Of a stretch of DNA of 64,000 nt, positions 8,894 through 18,113 are shown one piece after another. The DNA comes from Halomonas sp. (lineage in GTDB: Bacteria > Pseudomonadota > Gammaproteobacteria > Pseudomonadales > Halomonadaceae): NCBI RefSeq assembly GCF_011050415.1, contig NZ_DRFS01000004.1, positions 39,910 through 103,909 of the forward strand, written 5' to 3'. Below the pieces are notes generated by a model that had not been told where the DNA came from, searched no databases, and was given only the letters and a program-made list of their open reading frames with translations. The first letter of the stretch is position 1, and each line of letters starts with the position of its first letter. The position numbers were made by a program, and so were the translations under genes.

Positions 8894-9600
8894 TACGCGG
8901 TCCTTGTCGCATGGGGTGCGGGCATCAGTAATTCTGTTAACGATGTGATCACTAAGTCAGGCTGACTCTGTTCAATCGGCTCGCCGTGGTTATAGCCGTA
9001 GGGCAAAGCAAGGGTGGCAAAACCGGCGGCTTTGCCTGCTGCCATATCGTGACGAGAATCGCCCACCATAATGCATTCAGCAGGCGGTATTTGGCACATG
9101 TTAGCCGCGTGGAGTAGCGGTAAAGGATCAGGCTTCTTTTTCGCCAGTGAATCTCCGCCGATCCAAAGGGTAAAAAACGTCAACAAGTTGAAGTGTTCCA
9201 ACAGTGGTTCAATAAAACGCTCAGGCTTGTTGGTAATTAACACCAATGTCAGCCCCTCTTGATGCAGCACCTGCAGTGCTTCCTTAACACCAGGGTAAAG
9301 CGTCGTAAGGGTGTTGGGCGCTGCACCGTAGTGCGCCATAAAAGCGTTAAAGGCACGGGTTTGAAGCGCAGGCTCCGGCGCGGTTTGCAAGGCCCAGGTT
9401 AATGCTCTTTCAACTAATACAGGCGCACCATTGCCAACCCAATCGCGCACTTCCACTTCATTGGGCACGCGTAAATCAAGCTCACTAAGTGTGCGCGCCA
9501 TGGCAGCGGCAAGATCGGGCACTGAATCAATCAGCGTGCCATCCAGGTCAAACGCCATCAGCCGCTTGTCTTGTAATATTGGATGAAGATTTGAGTGCAC
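8893..9600 (-). CDS. gph: Phosphoglycolate phosphatase
   Basis: 235 residues if the GTG at 9600 is used; it has GAGGA 8 bases upstream, while the longer frame to 9681 adds an unconserved tail. HAD-superfamily hydrolase: motif [11 protein letters not shown] (Asp18 nucleophile, Asp20), motif II VLITNKP, motif III lysine in [11 protein letters not shown] and motif [11 protein letters not shown]. It removes phosphate from 2-phosphoglycolate, a product of DNA 3'-end repair. Co-transcribed with trpE by start/stop overlap. Exact substrate is a family assignment. Confidence 0.88.
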   Translation of the reverse strand: MHSNLHPILQDKRLMAFDLDGTLIDSVPDLAAAMARTLSELDLRVPNEVEVRDWVGNGAPVLVERALTWALQTAPEPALQTRAFNAFMAHYGAAPNTLTTLYPGVKEALQVLHQEGLTLVLITNKPERFIEPLLEHFNLLTFFTLWIGGDSLAKKKPDPLPLLHAANMCQIPPAECIMVGDSRHDMAAGKAAGFATLALPYGYNHGEPIEQSQPDLVITSLTELLMPAPHATRTA

Positions 9601-9778
9601 CTTACTGTCCTCTGGTTTTATCGACGGCTGAAAACCTTTACGGACACTGCTGTGCCGTTCGCTTTTACGGTAGTTCTTCAAGCTCAGCCGCTATCTTACC
9701 TGTTCAAGGCCGCCTTTCGCATTAGTCAGGAGCCTTAGAAGCTTCTATGCTGGAGCTAATTTAGCCGAGGAGTAAATG

Positions 9779-11077
9779 ATGGCCATACCCAGAATCGTGA
9801 TTGTTGGCGGTGGCGCAGGCGGATTGGCCCTTGCGACGCGTTTAGGGCACACGCTAGGCAAGCGCAAACGCGCTGAGATTGTGCTGCTGGATCGTAATAC
9901 CACCCATGTATGGAAACCGCTGCTCCACGAACTGGCCACCGGGGTGCTGAACTCCAGCATGGATGAAGTGGATTATCGCGGACACTCTTCCGCCCACTTC
10001 TATCGCTACCAGCGTGGATCGCTTACCGGTGTGGAGCGCGAGCAGCAGGTGCTGCACTTGGCGCCGGTTCAGGATGAAGATGGCGAAGAGGTATTACCTG
10101 CCCGCGAACTGACTTATGACTATCTAGTGATCGCATTGGGCAGTGTCTCAAATGATTTCGGCACACCGGGAGTTGCTGAACACTGCCACTTTATTGATTC
10201 ACCTCAACAGGCCAAAGCGTTTCAGCGGGATATGATCAATACGTTTCTACGCTATACAGACCCGACGCTGCGCCAGCATACCCTGCTGACCATAGGCATC
10301 GTGGGCGGTGGTGCAACGGGAGTTGAACTTGCTGCTGAACTGTTCGATGCCTCGCGAATGCTTAATGCCTACGGCGTCACCTCGTTAGATCACCAACAAA
10401 TCAGCGTGCATTTACTGGAAGCAGCACCGCGCATACTGCCAGGGCTTTCCGAACGGGTCAGTCAGACGGTTCAAACAGAGTTGGAAAGCATGGGCGTGAC
10501 GATCCACATCGGCACCGCTATTAAGGAAGCTCAAGCGCACCAGCTAGTCACCGGCGATGGCGAGATTATTGAAACCGATATCAACGTGTGGGCCGCGGGC
10601 ATTAAAGCACCACCCTTTCTAGCAGACCTTGGCCTGACGACTAATAAGAAAAATCAGATTGAGGTGAAGCGCACCCTGCAAAGCGTGGATGACGACAGAA
10701 TTTTTGCCTTGGGCGACTGCGCCAGTTGCCCAATGGGGGAAGACAGTAGCGTGCCACCTCGCGCTCAGGCGGCCCATCAGCAGGCTAAGCTGCTAGCGAG
10801 AAACCTGATAAATCAATTAGAGGGGAAGCCACTAAAGGACTTCCGCTACCGGGATCACGGCTCGCTGGTATCGCTGGCCCGCTATGACGCGGTAGGCAAT
10901 CTAATGCGTAGCAGCGCCTCCAAAGGACTATTTTTAGAGGGCTGGCTGGCTCGCCAAGCCTATGCATCGCTCTACCGTATGCACCAGCTCTCTATTCATG
11001 GCGCGCCAAAAACTGGGCTCGCTTGGCTAGTCGACAAGCTAAACAAGTATTTAAAACCGCGCATGAAACTCCACTAA
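9779..11077 (+). CDS. ndh: NADH dehydrogenase, type II (NDH-2)
   Basis: 432 residues (E. coli Ndh has 434). The ATG at 9779 lies 6 bases after GAGGAG; ATG 9776 is also possible. Two Rossmann dinucleotide folds: IVIVGGGAGGLALAT (FAD) at the N-terminus and TIGIVGGGATGVELAAEL (NADH) in the middle, then the FALGDCAS FAD-contact motif and the RAQAAHQQAK quinone-site helix. It passes electrons from NADH to ubiquinone at the membrane without proton pumping. The gene stands in opposite orientation between rpe and gph, which are often neighbours; its stop is 10 bp from the rpe stop. Confidence 0.93.
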   Translation: MAIPRIVIVGGGAGGLALATRLGHTLGKRKRAEIVLLDRNTTHVWKPLLHELATGVLNSSMDEVDYRGHSSAHFYRYQRGSLTGVEREQQVLHLAPVQDEDGEEVLPARELTYDYLVIALGSVSNDFGTPGVAEHCHFIDSPQQAKAFQRDMINTFLRYTDPTLRQHTLLTIGIVGGGATGVELAAELFDASRMLNAYGVTSLDHQQISVHLLEAAPRILPGLSERVSQTVQTELESMGVTIHIGTAIKEAQAHQLVTGDGEIIETDINVWAAGIKAPPFLADLGLTTNKKNQIEVKRTLQSVDDDRIFALGDCASCPMGEDSSVPPRAQAAHQQAKLLARNLINQLEGKPLKDFRYRDHGSLVSLARYDAVGNLMRSSASKGLFLEGWLARQAYASLYRMHQLSIHGAPKTGLAWLVDKLNKYLKPRMKLH

Positions 11078-11087
11078 CGAAGCATAC

Positions 11088-11783
11088 TTATTGCTTAGCC
11101 AGCGCCGCACGCATCTGTTTGATCACGGTATCATAGCCGTGCGGATCGCTGGCTTGATGGGCGTTAAAAATGGCGGACCCCGCAACGAAAGTATCTGCAC
11201 CGGCAGCAGCAATTTCGGCAATATTATCGACTTTAACGCCGCCATCAATTTCTAAGCGAATATCCAACCCTGAGGAATCAATGCGTGCCCGCGCCTCGCG
11301 CAGCTTGTTGAGGGTGCCTGGGATAAAAGACTGCCCCCCAAACCCTGGGTTAACACTCATCAGCAGCACCATATCGACTTTATCCATCACATAGTCGAGA
11401 TATGAAAGCGGCGTAGCCGGATTAAACACCAAGCCTGCTTTACAGCCGCCATCGCGGATTAATTGCAGTGAGCGGTCGACATGTTCAGAGGCTTCCGGGT
11501 GGAAGGTAATGTAGCTGGCGCCTGCTTCAATAAAGTCACTGATCATACGATCGACTGGCTTGACCATTAAATGCACGTCGATCGGCGCCGTCACGCCGTG
11601 GTTGCGCAGCGCTTTACACACCATGGGGCCAATGGTGAGGTTCGGCACGTAGTGATTATCCATCACATCGAAGTGCACAACGTCCGCGCCAGCGGCCAGC
11701 ACGTTATCCACCTCTTCACCCAAGCGGGCAAAATCGGCCGACAAAATAGAAGGGGCAATGAGAAAGTCATGCGCAGCGGTCAT
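11088..11783 (-). CDS. rpe: Ribulose-phosphate 3-epimerase
   Basis: 231 residues from ATG 11783, preceded by AGGA at 7 bases. TIM-barrel epimerase of the pentose phosphate pathway, interconverting ribulose-5-phosphate and xylulose-5-phosphate. Motifs: [33 protein letters not shown] (metal His and catalytic Asp), [24 protein letters not shown] and EIDGGV (second catalytic Asp). Metal ligands appear intact. Probably the first gene of the rpe-gph-trp chain before ndh interrupted it. Confidence 0.97.
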   Translation of the reverse strand: MTAAHDFLIAPSILSADFARLGEEVDNVLAAGADVVHFDVMDNHYVPNLTIGPMVCKALRNHGVTAPIDVHLMVKPVDRMISDFIEAGASYITFHPEASEHVDRSLQLIRDGGCKAGLVFNPATPLSYLDYVMDKVDMVLLMSVNPGFGGQSFIPGTLNKLREARARIDSSGLDIRLEIDGGVKVDNIAEIAAAGADTFVAGSAIFNAHQASDPHGYDTVIKQMRAALAKQ

Positions 11784-11966
11784 ATTCGATTCCTGCATAG
11801 TCGCCAGTGAAGTGATGCGAACGCCCTTTTTCTGCCAGCAATAGCCAGCAATTAACAGCAGGGGGTTCTAATAAGGCGGCCTATCTTACCAGAGCCTGCG
11901 CATTGTCCTAGCACCTACGGCGCATCCACAGCCACTCTCCTGGTAAAGGTTGAGCCTTAAGCACAC

Positions 11967-11989
11967 TTATATTCTTAAAAAGAATATAA
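11967..11989. promoter_or_regulatory. Perfect inverted repeat upstream of the sulfate transport operon
   Basis: TTATATTCTT (11967-11976) and AAGAATATAA (11980-11989) form a perfect 10-bp palindrome around AAA, about 85 bp before the sulfate-binding protein start. AT-rich dyads are typical of LysR-type sites; CysB is the expected regulator of sulfate uptake, but that assignment is inference. In the 290-bp gap between rpe and this operon nothing else was recognised. Confidence 0.45.
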
Positions 11990-12072
11990 AACATGATTGT
12001 AATTCCACAATGTTCGATTTAACCTTGCCATCATTGCGCCACGATGCGCTTAACGTTTTAAGGAGCTTTCCT

Positions 12073-13083
12073 ATGGCACTGCCCATTTTCTTCCGCCGCA
12101 GTCTGATTGCAATCGCCTTAGGCGTCAGCGTCAGTGGTTCAGCTATGGCCCAAGAGCGCGAACTACTTAACTCCTCTTACGATATTGCCCGTGAGCTGTT
12201 TGCTGCCGTTAATCCTGAATTTCAAGCGTGGTGGCAAGAGGAGCATGGTGAAGAGATTGCGATCAACCAATCCCACGGTGGCTCCTCTGCGCAAGCCCGC
12301 GCTATTCTGCAAGGCCTGCGTGCCGATGTAGTGACTTTTAATCAGGTCACCGATGTACAGGTACTCGCGGATGCAGGACTGGTGGCAGAAGATTGGCAGG
12401 AAGCGTTTGAGAACAACGCATCGCCCTACTACTCCACTACCGCTTTCTTAGTACGTAAAGACAACCCCAAAGGTATTGAAAGCTGGGATGATCTGGTGAA
12501 AGAAGACGTGAAAATGGTCTTCCCTAACCCCAAAACATCAGGCAACGGTCGTTACACCTATTTAGCGGCATGGGGCTTTGCGGATAACGAATTCGATGGC
12601 GATGAAGAGCAGATCCAAGACTTCATGCGTACCTTTCTGCGCAATGTAGCTGTGTTCGATACCGGTGGCCGTGGCGCAACCACCAGCTTTATTGAACGCG
12701 GCATTGGCGATGTGCTGATTAGCTTTGAGTCAGAAGTTAATAATATCCGCAGCGAATACGGTAGCGACGATTATGAAGTTATCGTGCCACCGATGAGCAT
12801 TTTGGCAGAATTTCCTGTGGCCGTTGTCGGAACGAACGCTGAGCGCAACGGTAACAGCGATTTAGCCCAAAGCTATCTCGAATACCTGTACAGTGAAGAT
12901 GCTCAGCGTCTACTCGCAGGTTTCAGCTACCGGGTTCACAACGAGGCAGTCGTTGAAGAGTTTGCTGATCAATTCCCTGAAACCGAACTGTTCCAAGTAG
13001 AAGATGTGTTCGGTAGCTGGGATGAAGCGATGGAAGCGCACTTTGAAGGTGGTGCTCTGCTGGATCAATTGCAGCGCCGTTAA
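12073..13083 (+). CDS. sbp: Sulfate ABC transporter, periplasmic binding protein
   Basis: 336 residues from ATG 12073, 7 bases after AAGGAG; in-frame upstream codons lack a ribosome site. Sec signal peptide ends at SAMAQ. The mature protein shows LLNSSYDIARELF, the NQSHGGSSAQARAIL sulfate loop, LRADVVTFNQVTDV, FPNPKTSGNGRYTYLAAWG and GDVLISFESE, matching Sbp/CysP proteins. It binds sulfate or thiosulfate in the periplasm and delivers it to CysTWA encoded just downstream. Whether it is Sbp (sulfate) or CysP (thiosulfate) cannot be decided; the symbol is the better guess. Likely induced by sulfur limitation. Confidence 0.92.
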   Translation: MALPIFFRRSLIAIALGVSVSGSAMAQERELLNSSYDIARELFAAVNPEFQAWWQEEHGEEIAINQSHGGSSAQARAILQGLRADVVTFNQVTDVQVLADAGLVAEDWQEAFENNASPYYSTTAFLVRKDNPKGIESWDDLVKEDVKMVFPNPKTSGNGRYTYLAAWGFADNEFDGDEEQIQDFMRTFLRNVAVFDTGGRGATTSFIERGIGDVLISFESEVNNIRSEYGSDDYEVIVPPMSILAEFPVAVVGTNAERNGNSDLAQSYLEYLYSEDAQRLLAGFSYRVHNEAVVEEFADQFPETELFQVEDVFGSWDEAMEAHFEGGALLDQLQRR

Positions 13084-13109
13084 TCCTTATTTATGAGCAC
13101 GTTTGAACT

Positions 13110-13964
13110 ATGAGTCAATTTGCACTCAGGCGTCCCGGCAGCACACGTGTGCTGCCGGGTTTTGGCCTTTCTATGGGTATCAGCGTGCTATTTATCTCGC
13201 TGGTGCTCTTACTACCGATTACCGGCCTGTTTGGGCAATTAGCGGAGCTTAGCCTCGCTGAGTATTGGGCGATCATTACCGAAGGTCGCGTGGTGGCAAG
13301 CTATGCCGTTACCATTGGCGCAGCTGCAGTCGCGGCATTGGTGAATGCCGTCTTTGGGCTACTGTTGGCGTGGGTGTTGGTACGCTATGAATTTCCTGGC
13401 AAACGCTTACTCGATGCATTAATGGACTTACCCTTTGCCCTGCCGACCGCCGTAGCAGGCATTACCTTAGCCACGCTTTATGCTGGCAGCGGCTGGATGG
13501 GGCGTTTGTTGGAACCGATGGGATTTCAGGTCGCCTACACCTGGGTGGGCATTGCGCTGGCCATGGCGTTCACCAGTATTCCTTTTGTAGTGCGCACGGT
13601 ACAGCCGGTGCTCGAAGATCTGCCAATTGAAGTCGATGAGGCGGCTATGTCACTGGGCGCCACCGACGGCGTTGCCTTTCGCCGCGTGATCATGCCGCAT
13701 CTATGGCCAGCGCTGGTTACCGGCACGGGGCTTGCGTTTGTGCGCTCGCTTGGTGAATTCGGGGCGATTATCTTCATTGCGGGCAATATGCCATACGAAA
13801 CAGAGATCACCGCGCTGATGATTTTCGTCAAACTTCAAGAGTATGACTATGCCGGAGCATCCGCAGTTGCCTCCGTAGTGCTGTTTGTCTCCCTAGCCCT
13901 GCTGCTGGCGATTAATATCTGGCAGGGTCGCTTTGTCAAACGGCTGCATGGAGGTAAGGGATAA
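13110..13964 (+). CDS. cysT: Sulfate/thiosulfate ABC transporter permease CysT (CysU)
   Basis: 284 residues with about six membrane helices. The EAA loop, contacting the ATPase, is seen in EVDEAAMSLGATDGVAFRRVIMPHLWPAL, and LPTAVAGITLATLYG-like and RSLGEFGAIIFIAGN segments are family-typical. It forms the inner-membrane channel with CysW. It follows the binding protein by 26 bp and overlaps cysW by one base (TAATG), so translation is coupled. Confidence 0.93.
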   Translation: MSQFALRRPGSTRVLPGFGLSMGISVLFISLVLLLPITGLFGQLAELSLAEYWAIITEGRVVASYAVTIGAAAVAALVNAVFGLLLAWVLVRYEFPGKRLLDALMDLPFALPTAVAGITLATLYAGSGWMGRLLEPMGFQVAYTWVGIALAMAFTSIPFVVRTVQPVLEDLPIEVDEAAMSLGATDGVAFRRVIMPHLWPALVTGTGLAFVRSLGEFGAIIFIAGNMPYETEITALMIFVKLQEYDYAGASAVASVVLFVSLALLLAINIWQGRFVKRLHGGKG

Positions 13965-14791
13965 TGCGTCGAATTGGTGATGCTCCGCTTGTTAGGCGGC
14001 TACTCATTGGCGCCGCCCTGGTGCTCTCAGCACTCTTTTTACTACTGCCGTTGGTGGCCATTTTTGCCCAGGCATTTTCCCAAGGCGTACTGGTATTTTG
14101 GGCAAATGTGAGTAATACGTTTACCCTACACGCGATTGGCTTAACGCTTATGATTGCGCTCTTAACCATTCCAATATGTTTGGTTTTTGGTGTTGCGCTG
14201 GCGTGGCTCGTCACGCGCTTCAGCTTTCCTGGTCGGCGTATTTTACAAACGTTAATTGATATTCCGTTTGCTGTATCGCCGGTTGTCGCAGGCCTGATTT
14301 ATTTGCTGCTGTATGGCCGCAACGGCTGGATTGGCAGTTGGTTAGACACCCATGATATCCAGCTAATGTTCGCCTGGCCGGGGATTTTAATGGTGACCAT
14401 TTTTGTTACCTGCCCGTTCGTTGCCCGTGAGTTAATTCCGTTAATGCAGGCTCAAGGCTCCCGCGAAGAGGAAGCGGCGGTGACCCTTGGGGCTTCAGGA
14501 TGGACCACTTTCCGCCGCGTTACACTTCCCAATATTAAATGGGCACTGCTTTACGGCGTCATCCTTACCAATGCACGTGCCGTGGGAGAGTTTGGCGCTG
14601 TTTCGGTAGTGTCGGGGGCTATTCGTGGCCAAACCAACACGCTGCCACTCCATCTGGAACAGCTTTACCAAGACTACAACGCCGTGGGAGCTTTCGCCTG
14701 CGCGGCCTTACTCGCATTCATTGCCCTACTCACGCTCGCCGCCAAGGCAGGGTTGGAATGGCGCGCAGCGCGCCGGGAGGCATTTGCATGA
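13964..14791 (+). CDS. cysW: Sulfate/thiosulfate ABC transporter permease CysW
   Basis: 275 residues, six predicted membrane helices. It carries the EAA loop [24 protein letters not shown] and the [16 protein letters not shown] segment typical of CysW. Second half of the sulfate channel. Its start overlaps the cysT stop by one base and its stop overlaps the cysA start (ATGA), marking one operon. Confidence 0.93.
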   Translation: MRRIGDAPLVRRLLIGAALVLSALFLLLPLVAIFAQAFSQGVLVFWANVSNTFTLHAIGLTLMIALLTIPICLVFGVALAWLVTRFSFPGRRILQTLIDIPFAVSPVVAGLIYLLLYGRNGWIGSWLDTHDIQLMFAWPGILMVTIFVTCPFVARELIPLMQAQGSREEEAAVTLGASGWTTFRRVTLPNIKWALLYGVILTNARAVGEFGAVSVVSGAIRGQTNTLPLHLEQLYQDYNAVGAFACAALLAFIALLTLAAKAGLEWRAARREAFA

Positions 14792-15883
14792 GCATTCGCT
14801 TGCAAAACATTGGCAAACATTTTGGCAATACCCAGGCACTAGAGCCAATCAACCTTGATATTCACGAGGGTGAGCTAGTGGGCTTACTTGGTCCTTCGGG
14901 CTCAGGCAAAACGACGCTATTGCGTATAATTGCGGGTCTTGAAAACGCGGACCGAACGTCACAGCAGAGTAAGATTCTGTTTGGCGAGCGCGATGTTACC
15001 AACGTGCATGTGCGCGACCGGAGGATCGGTTTTGTCTTCCAACATTACGCCCTATTCCGCCATATGAGTGTTTATGACAACGTTGCGTTTGGGCTAACCG
15101 TGTTACCACGTAAACAGCGCCCTAGCAGCACTGAGATTCGCTCCCAGGTATTTAGACTGCTTGAAATGGTTAAGCTTGAGCATCTCGCCAAGCGCTACCC
15201 TGCTCAGCTTTCCGGCGGCCAGCAGCAACGCGTATCACTAGCACGTGCGCTGGCAGTTAAGCCTGAAGTACTGCTGCTGGATGAGCCCTTCGGTGCACTT
15301 GATGCAAAAGTTCGTCAGGAGCTTCGCCGCTGGCTGCGCCATCTGCACGATGAGCTTAACTTCACCAGTGTATTCGTCACCCACGACCAGGAAGAAGCGC
15401 TGGAGTTATCTGACCGTGTAGTAGTTATGAGTAACGGTCGCATTGAGCAGATCGATACCCCTGACGATCTCTACCGCACGCCAAAAACACCGCTTTGTAT
15501 TTGAGTTTCTAGGTGATGTGAATCACCTGGAAGGCAACGTAAGTAACGGTGTATTGACCTGCGGTGACGCCTATTGGCACGTTGACCTGCCCGATGGACA
15601 TCAAGAGTTGCTGCTGCGCCCCCACGAAGTGCGCCTAACGGAACAGCCAACCCATGAGAGTCATCTACCGGTCACTATCACCGCAATCTCGCCAGTAGGC
15701 GCAGAGGTTCGCGTAGAGCTGGAAGCTGACTGGCTAGCCCAACCGTGGCTGGCCACCGTGCGCCATACGGATTTCGAACATTTGGCACTTAGCCGAGGCC
15801 AGCGTCTATTCGCCCACCCCCGTCACTGGCGCCGGTTCCCAGACCAAGCATCAAAAACGGCTGAACAAACCCGCGTTGCATAA
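14788..15883 (+). pseudogene. cysA: Sulfate ABC transporter ATP-binding protein CysA, frameshifted
   Basis: The first frame (14788-15504, 238 codons) has a complete nucleotide-binding domain: Walker [11 protein letters not shown]-loop FVFQHYALF, signature LSGGQQQR, Walker [13 protein letters not shown] and the H-loop VFVTHD. It then stops, while the C-terminal regulatory TOBE-like part ([16 protein letters not shown] onwards) continues in another frame to 15883. The two join at a five-A run (15483-15487): removing one A gives PKHRFVFEF and a 364-residue protein, the usual CysA length. Either a real disruption, phase variation, or a base-calling error in a homopolymer. The truncated product could still be an ATPase, because the catalytic domain is whole. 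All other operon genes are intact. Confidence 0.88.
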
Positions 15884-15887
15884 CACC

Positions 15888-15920
15888 TAACCAGCCGCCC
15901 GTAACGGGGTGGCTAGGTTG
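15888..15920. terminator. Imperfect hairpin between cysA and alkB-like gene
   Basis: A GC-rich imperfect dyad (CCAGCCGCCCG against CGGGGTGGCT) lies in the 53-bp gap between convergent genes. It lacks a clear T-run, so its strength as a terminator is doubtful. Confidence 0.35.
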
Positions 15921-15936
15921 AACAAAGCTTGTTATT

Positions 15937-16545
15937 TCAAAAACGCATTTGCCTAAAGGTTAAACTTATCCGCGGCCCAACATCTTTCTTGGTTTTAGGC
16001 AGACTGTGAAGCCAGTTTGTCTGGGTAGCCCCCTTCATAATTAACAAACTGCCATGCTCTAGGGTAAGCGACACACTCTCCCCTGACTTTTTGTGCTTAA
16101 ACGAAAACTTTCTTTGCCCCCCTAAGCTCAATGCCCCGATTGAACCATTTTCGACTAGGTCTTTTTCGGCATCACTGTGCCAACTCATGCCTTCATCCCC
16201 TGAACTATAAAAATTACCTAAGCATGAATTAAAAGCATCGCCACACTCTTCTTCTACTCGCTGTTTAAGCTCACGTAACAAAGCGGGCCAAATTAGCGCT
16301 TTCTTCGTAACTCCCGAATACGTATAGGAGACCGGCCGATCCGCATACCACGCGATCTTCCTTTTGGTGACAATCTCCTTCCCATAAATGAAAGCGCGAT
16401 CATGCTCCCAGTCCAATTCACTAATGCATTGATCCAAATAGATATCTGCACGATCAGTCGTTAATACTTTACCGTAATAGTAGGCAGTCCCATCCCGTGG
16501 CAGCAGGTTAATCAGCTTCATATCATCGTTTTCAAAAAGATCCAT
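15937..16545 (-). CDS. AlkB-family 2-oxoglutarate/Fe(II) DNA repair dioxygenase
   Basis: 202 residues from ATG 16545, with GGAG 8 bases upstream. Closest in layout to the ALKBH2/3-like bacterial group: NFYSSGDEGMSWHSDAE gives the iron ligands His123 and Asp125, His180 (WLHSLPK) is the third, and Arg192/Arg198 in VGPRISLTFR bind 2-oxoglutarate and substrate. It would remove N-alkyl lesions (1-meA, 3-meC) from DNA or RNA by oxidative demethylation. All catalytic residues are present. Codon use and base composition are more AT-rich than in the flanking cys and yajG genes, suggesting acquisition. Substrate preference is not known. Confidence 0.9.
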   Translation of the reverse strand: MDLFENDDMKLINLLPRDGTAYYYGKVLTTDRADIYLDQCISELDWEHDRAFIYGKEIVTKRKIAWYADRPVSYTYSGVTKKALIWPALLRELKQRVEEECGDAFNSCLGNFYSSGDEGMSWHSDAEKDLVENGSIGALSLGGQRKFSFKHKKSGESVSLTLEHGSLLIMKGATQTNWLHSLPKTKKDVGPRISLTFRQMRF

Positions 16546-17066
16546 TTAATATCTCCAATACTCCAGGCCACTTGCTATAACACCCTCGAACTGCTAGATG
16601 GCGCTTACAGGCTGCGTATTAATTATATATGTACTGGCGCTCACGCTAGATTAAATAAAGCCCAAATGTCAGTCCATGCGCGCATCGTAGCGCGTGGTAA
16701 CGAGCATGTGAGAGGAACGAACATGACGAGGCACCCGCGGGAGGCGGCGCCAGCTGCCCCATGGCACATAGCCAACCGTAGTCTCCACAAGCTTCGTCTA
16801 TTCACATTAAGCTGCTCCACTGCATTAGCAATGACAAGCTCAACCAACTTATCCATTTCGTCATTATCTGAACCGGCTGTTTATCCATTTCATGAAATAC
16901 AAAAATAGAGCAAGAAACGGGTTTTTTCGATGCCATTAAATACCAATACTGAATTTCCGTGGGGAAAAAATCATGGATCACCATAGCAAATCTCGGCAAA
17001 TAACCGAAAAAGGCTAACTATTATTTTCCATACATTGGCTAAGAAAAAACTTAAAAGGGACACAAT
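16546..17066. other. Intergenic region between alkB-like and EamA genes
   Basis: About 520 bp without a convincing gene. Composition is patchy: AT-rich ends with a GC-rich block near 16680-16770. Short frames on both strands (for example minus 16641-16856, MDKLVELVIANAVEQLN...) do not look conserved to me, though this one might be a remnant. It should contain the promoters of both divergent neighbours; none was identified with confidence. Confidence 0.4.
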
Positions 17067-17960
17067 ATGAAAGCATTAGATTATTTACGACTACTATCTT
17101 TAGCAGCTATTTGGGGCGCAAGTTTTCTTTTTATGCGCATAGCCTCACCAGCGATAGGGGCAATCAACACAGCATTCTTTCGAGTCTTCTTTGGGCTGAT
17201 TGGTTTAGCGATCATTATATTTTTTATAAGAAAGAGCCTAGACTTTAGAGACAAATTAGGAAAAGTTTTGATATTGGGTGCTATCAACTCAGGTATACCT
17301 TTTCTTATGTACAGCATAGCTGCCACATTATTACCTGCTGGCTATTCGGCAATATTGAATGCGACAACCCCTTTAATGGGTGCGATGATTGGCTTTTACT
17401 TCTTTAGCGAGGTTTTATCGTTCAAAAAAATAGCGGGTATAACACTAGGCATTGCTGGAATTACCGTTATTACTACCGTGGGCGATTCAAATATTGCTGG
17501 TAATATCTTCATTGGTGTCACTGCCTGCATAGTCGCCACTATTGGTTACGGCTTTGCGGGCTTTCTTACCCGCAGATGGATAACCCAGCAGGGCGGTCTG
17601 GATTCAACGCTAGTTGCATTTGGCAGCCAACTAGGTGCAACCATTTTTCTCGCTCCCTTTTTAATTTGGAATATTTCATCTGGCCCTAGCATTGATTGGC
17701 TACAAGGCGATGTTTGGATTAGCCTGCTGGCCGTCGGTTTTGTATGTACTTCCCTGGCCTATATTCTTTATTTTAGATTGATCGCTGATATTGGCCCGTT
17801 ACGATCGCTCACCGTTACATTTCTTGTGCCGCCTTTTGCAGTGCTATGGGGCTTTTTAGTCCTTGGCGAAACAATATCCAGTGGTTTCTTGCTTGGATCT
17901 CTGATCGTTTTAATTTCCGTTTGGCTGATAGTTAGCCCTGATACCCAGAAAAAAGCCTAG
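17067..17960 (+). CDS. EamA/DMT-family transporter
   Basis: 297 residues, ten predicted transmembrane helices arranged as two EamA repeats of five. The first repeat opens with LSLAAIWGASFLFMRIASP, the hallmark of the drug/metabolite transporter family, and the second has TSLAYILYFRLIADIGPLRSLTVTFLVPPFAVLWGFLVLGE-like features. It probably exports amino acids or other small metabolites; substrate unknown. The gene is clearly AT-richer than its neighbours and together with the alkB-like gene forms a compositional islet. Start preceded by AAGGGA. Confidence 0.88.
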   Translation: MKALDYLRLLSLAAIWGASFLFMRIASPAIGAINTAFFRVFFGLIGLAIIIFFIRKSLDFRDKLGKVLILGAINSGIPFLMYSIAATLLPAGYSAILNATTPLMGAMIGFYFFSEVLSFKKIAGITLGIAGITVITTVGDSNIAGNIFIGVTACIVATIGYGFAGFLTRRWITQQGGLDSTLVAFGSQLGATIFLAPFLIWNISSGPSIDWLQGDVWISLLAVGFVCTSLAYILYFRLIADIGPLRSLTVTFLVPPFAVLWGFLVLGETISSGFLLGSLIVLISVWLIVSPDTQKKA

Positions 17961-18113
17961 TGCATTAGGTTGTCTTCACTTTTCTCGACGATAGCCCATG
18001 TGCTTATACTAAGCGGCAGTATCAAACCACCGCTGGCAAACTGGCGCGCAGGAACATACCGCCAGCGCAGCACTCGGGGTATACTGGCATTTTAGCCATA
18101 GCGGAGGAAGACC

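Noticed and set aside
15481..15490. Programmed ribosomal frameshift in cysA
   Set aside because: A +1 shift at CCAAAAAC would be needed, with no typical slippery heptamer for -1, no internal SD stimulator or stem noted. CysA is not known to use recoding.
15443..15883. Separate gene for the C-terminal part of cysA
   Set aside because: The sequence continues a CysA regulatory domain, and one A removed from the A5 run fuses the frames; no ribosome site precedes it.
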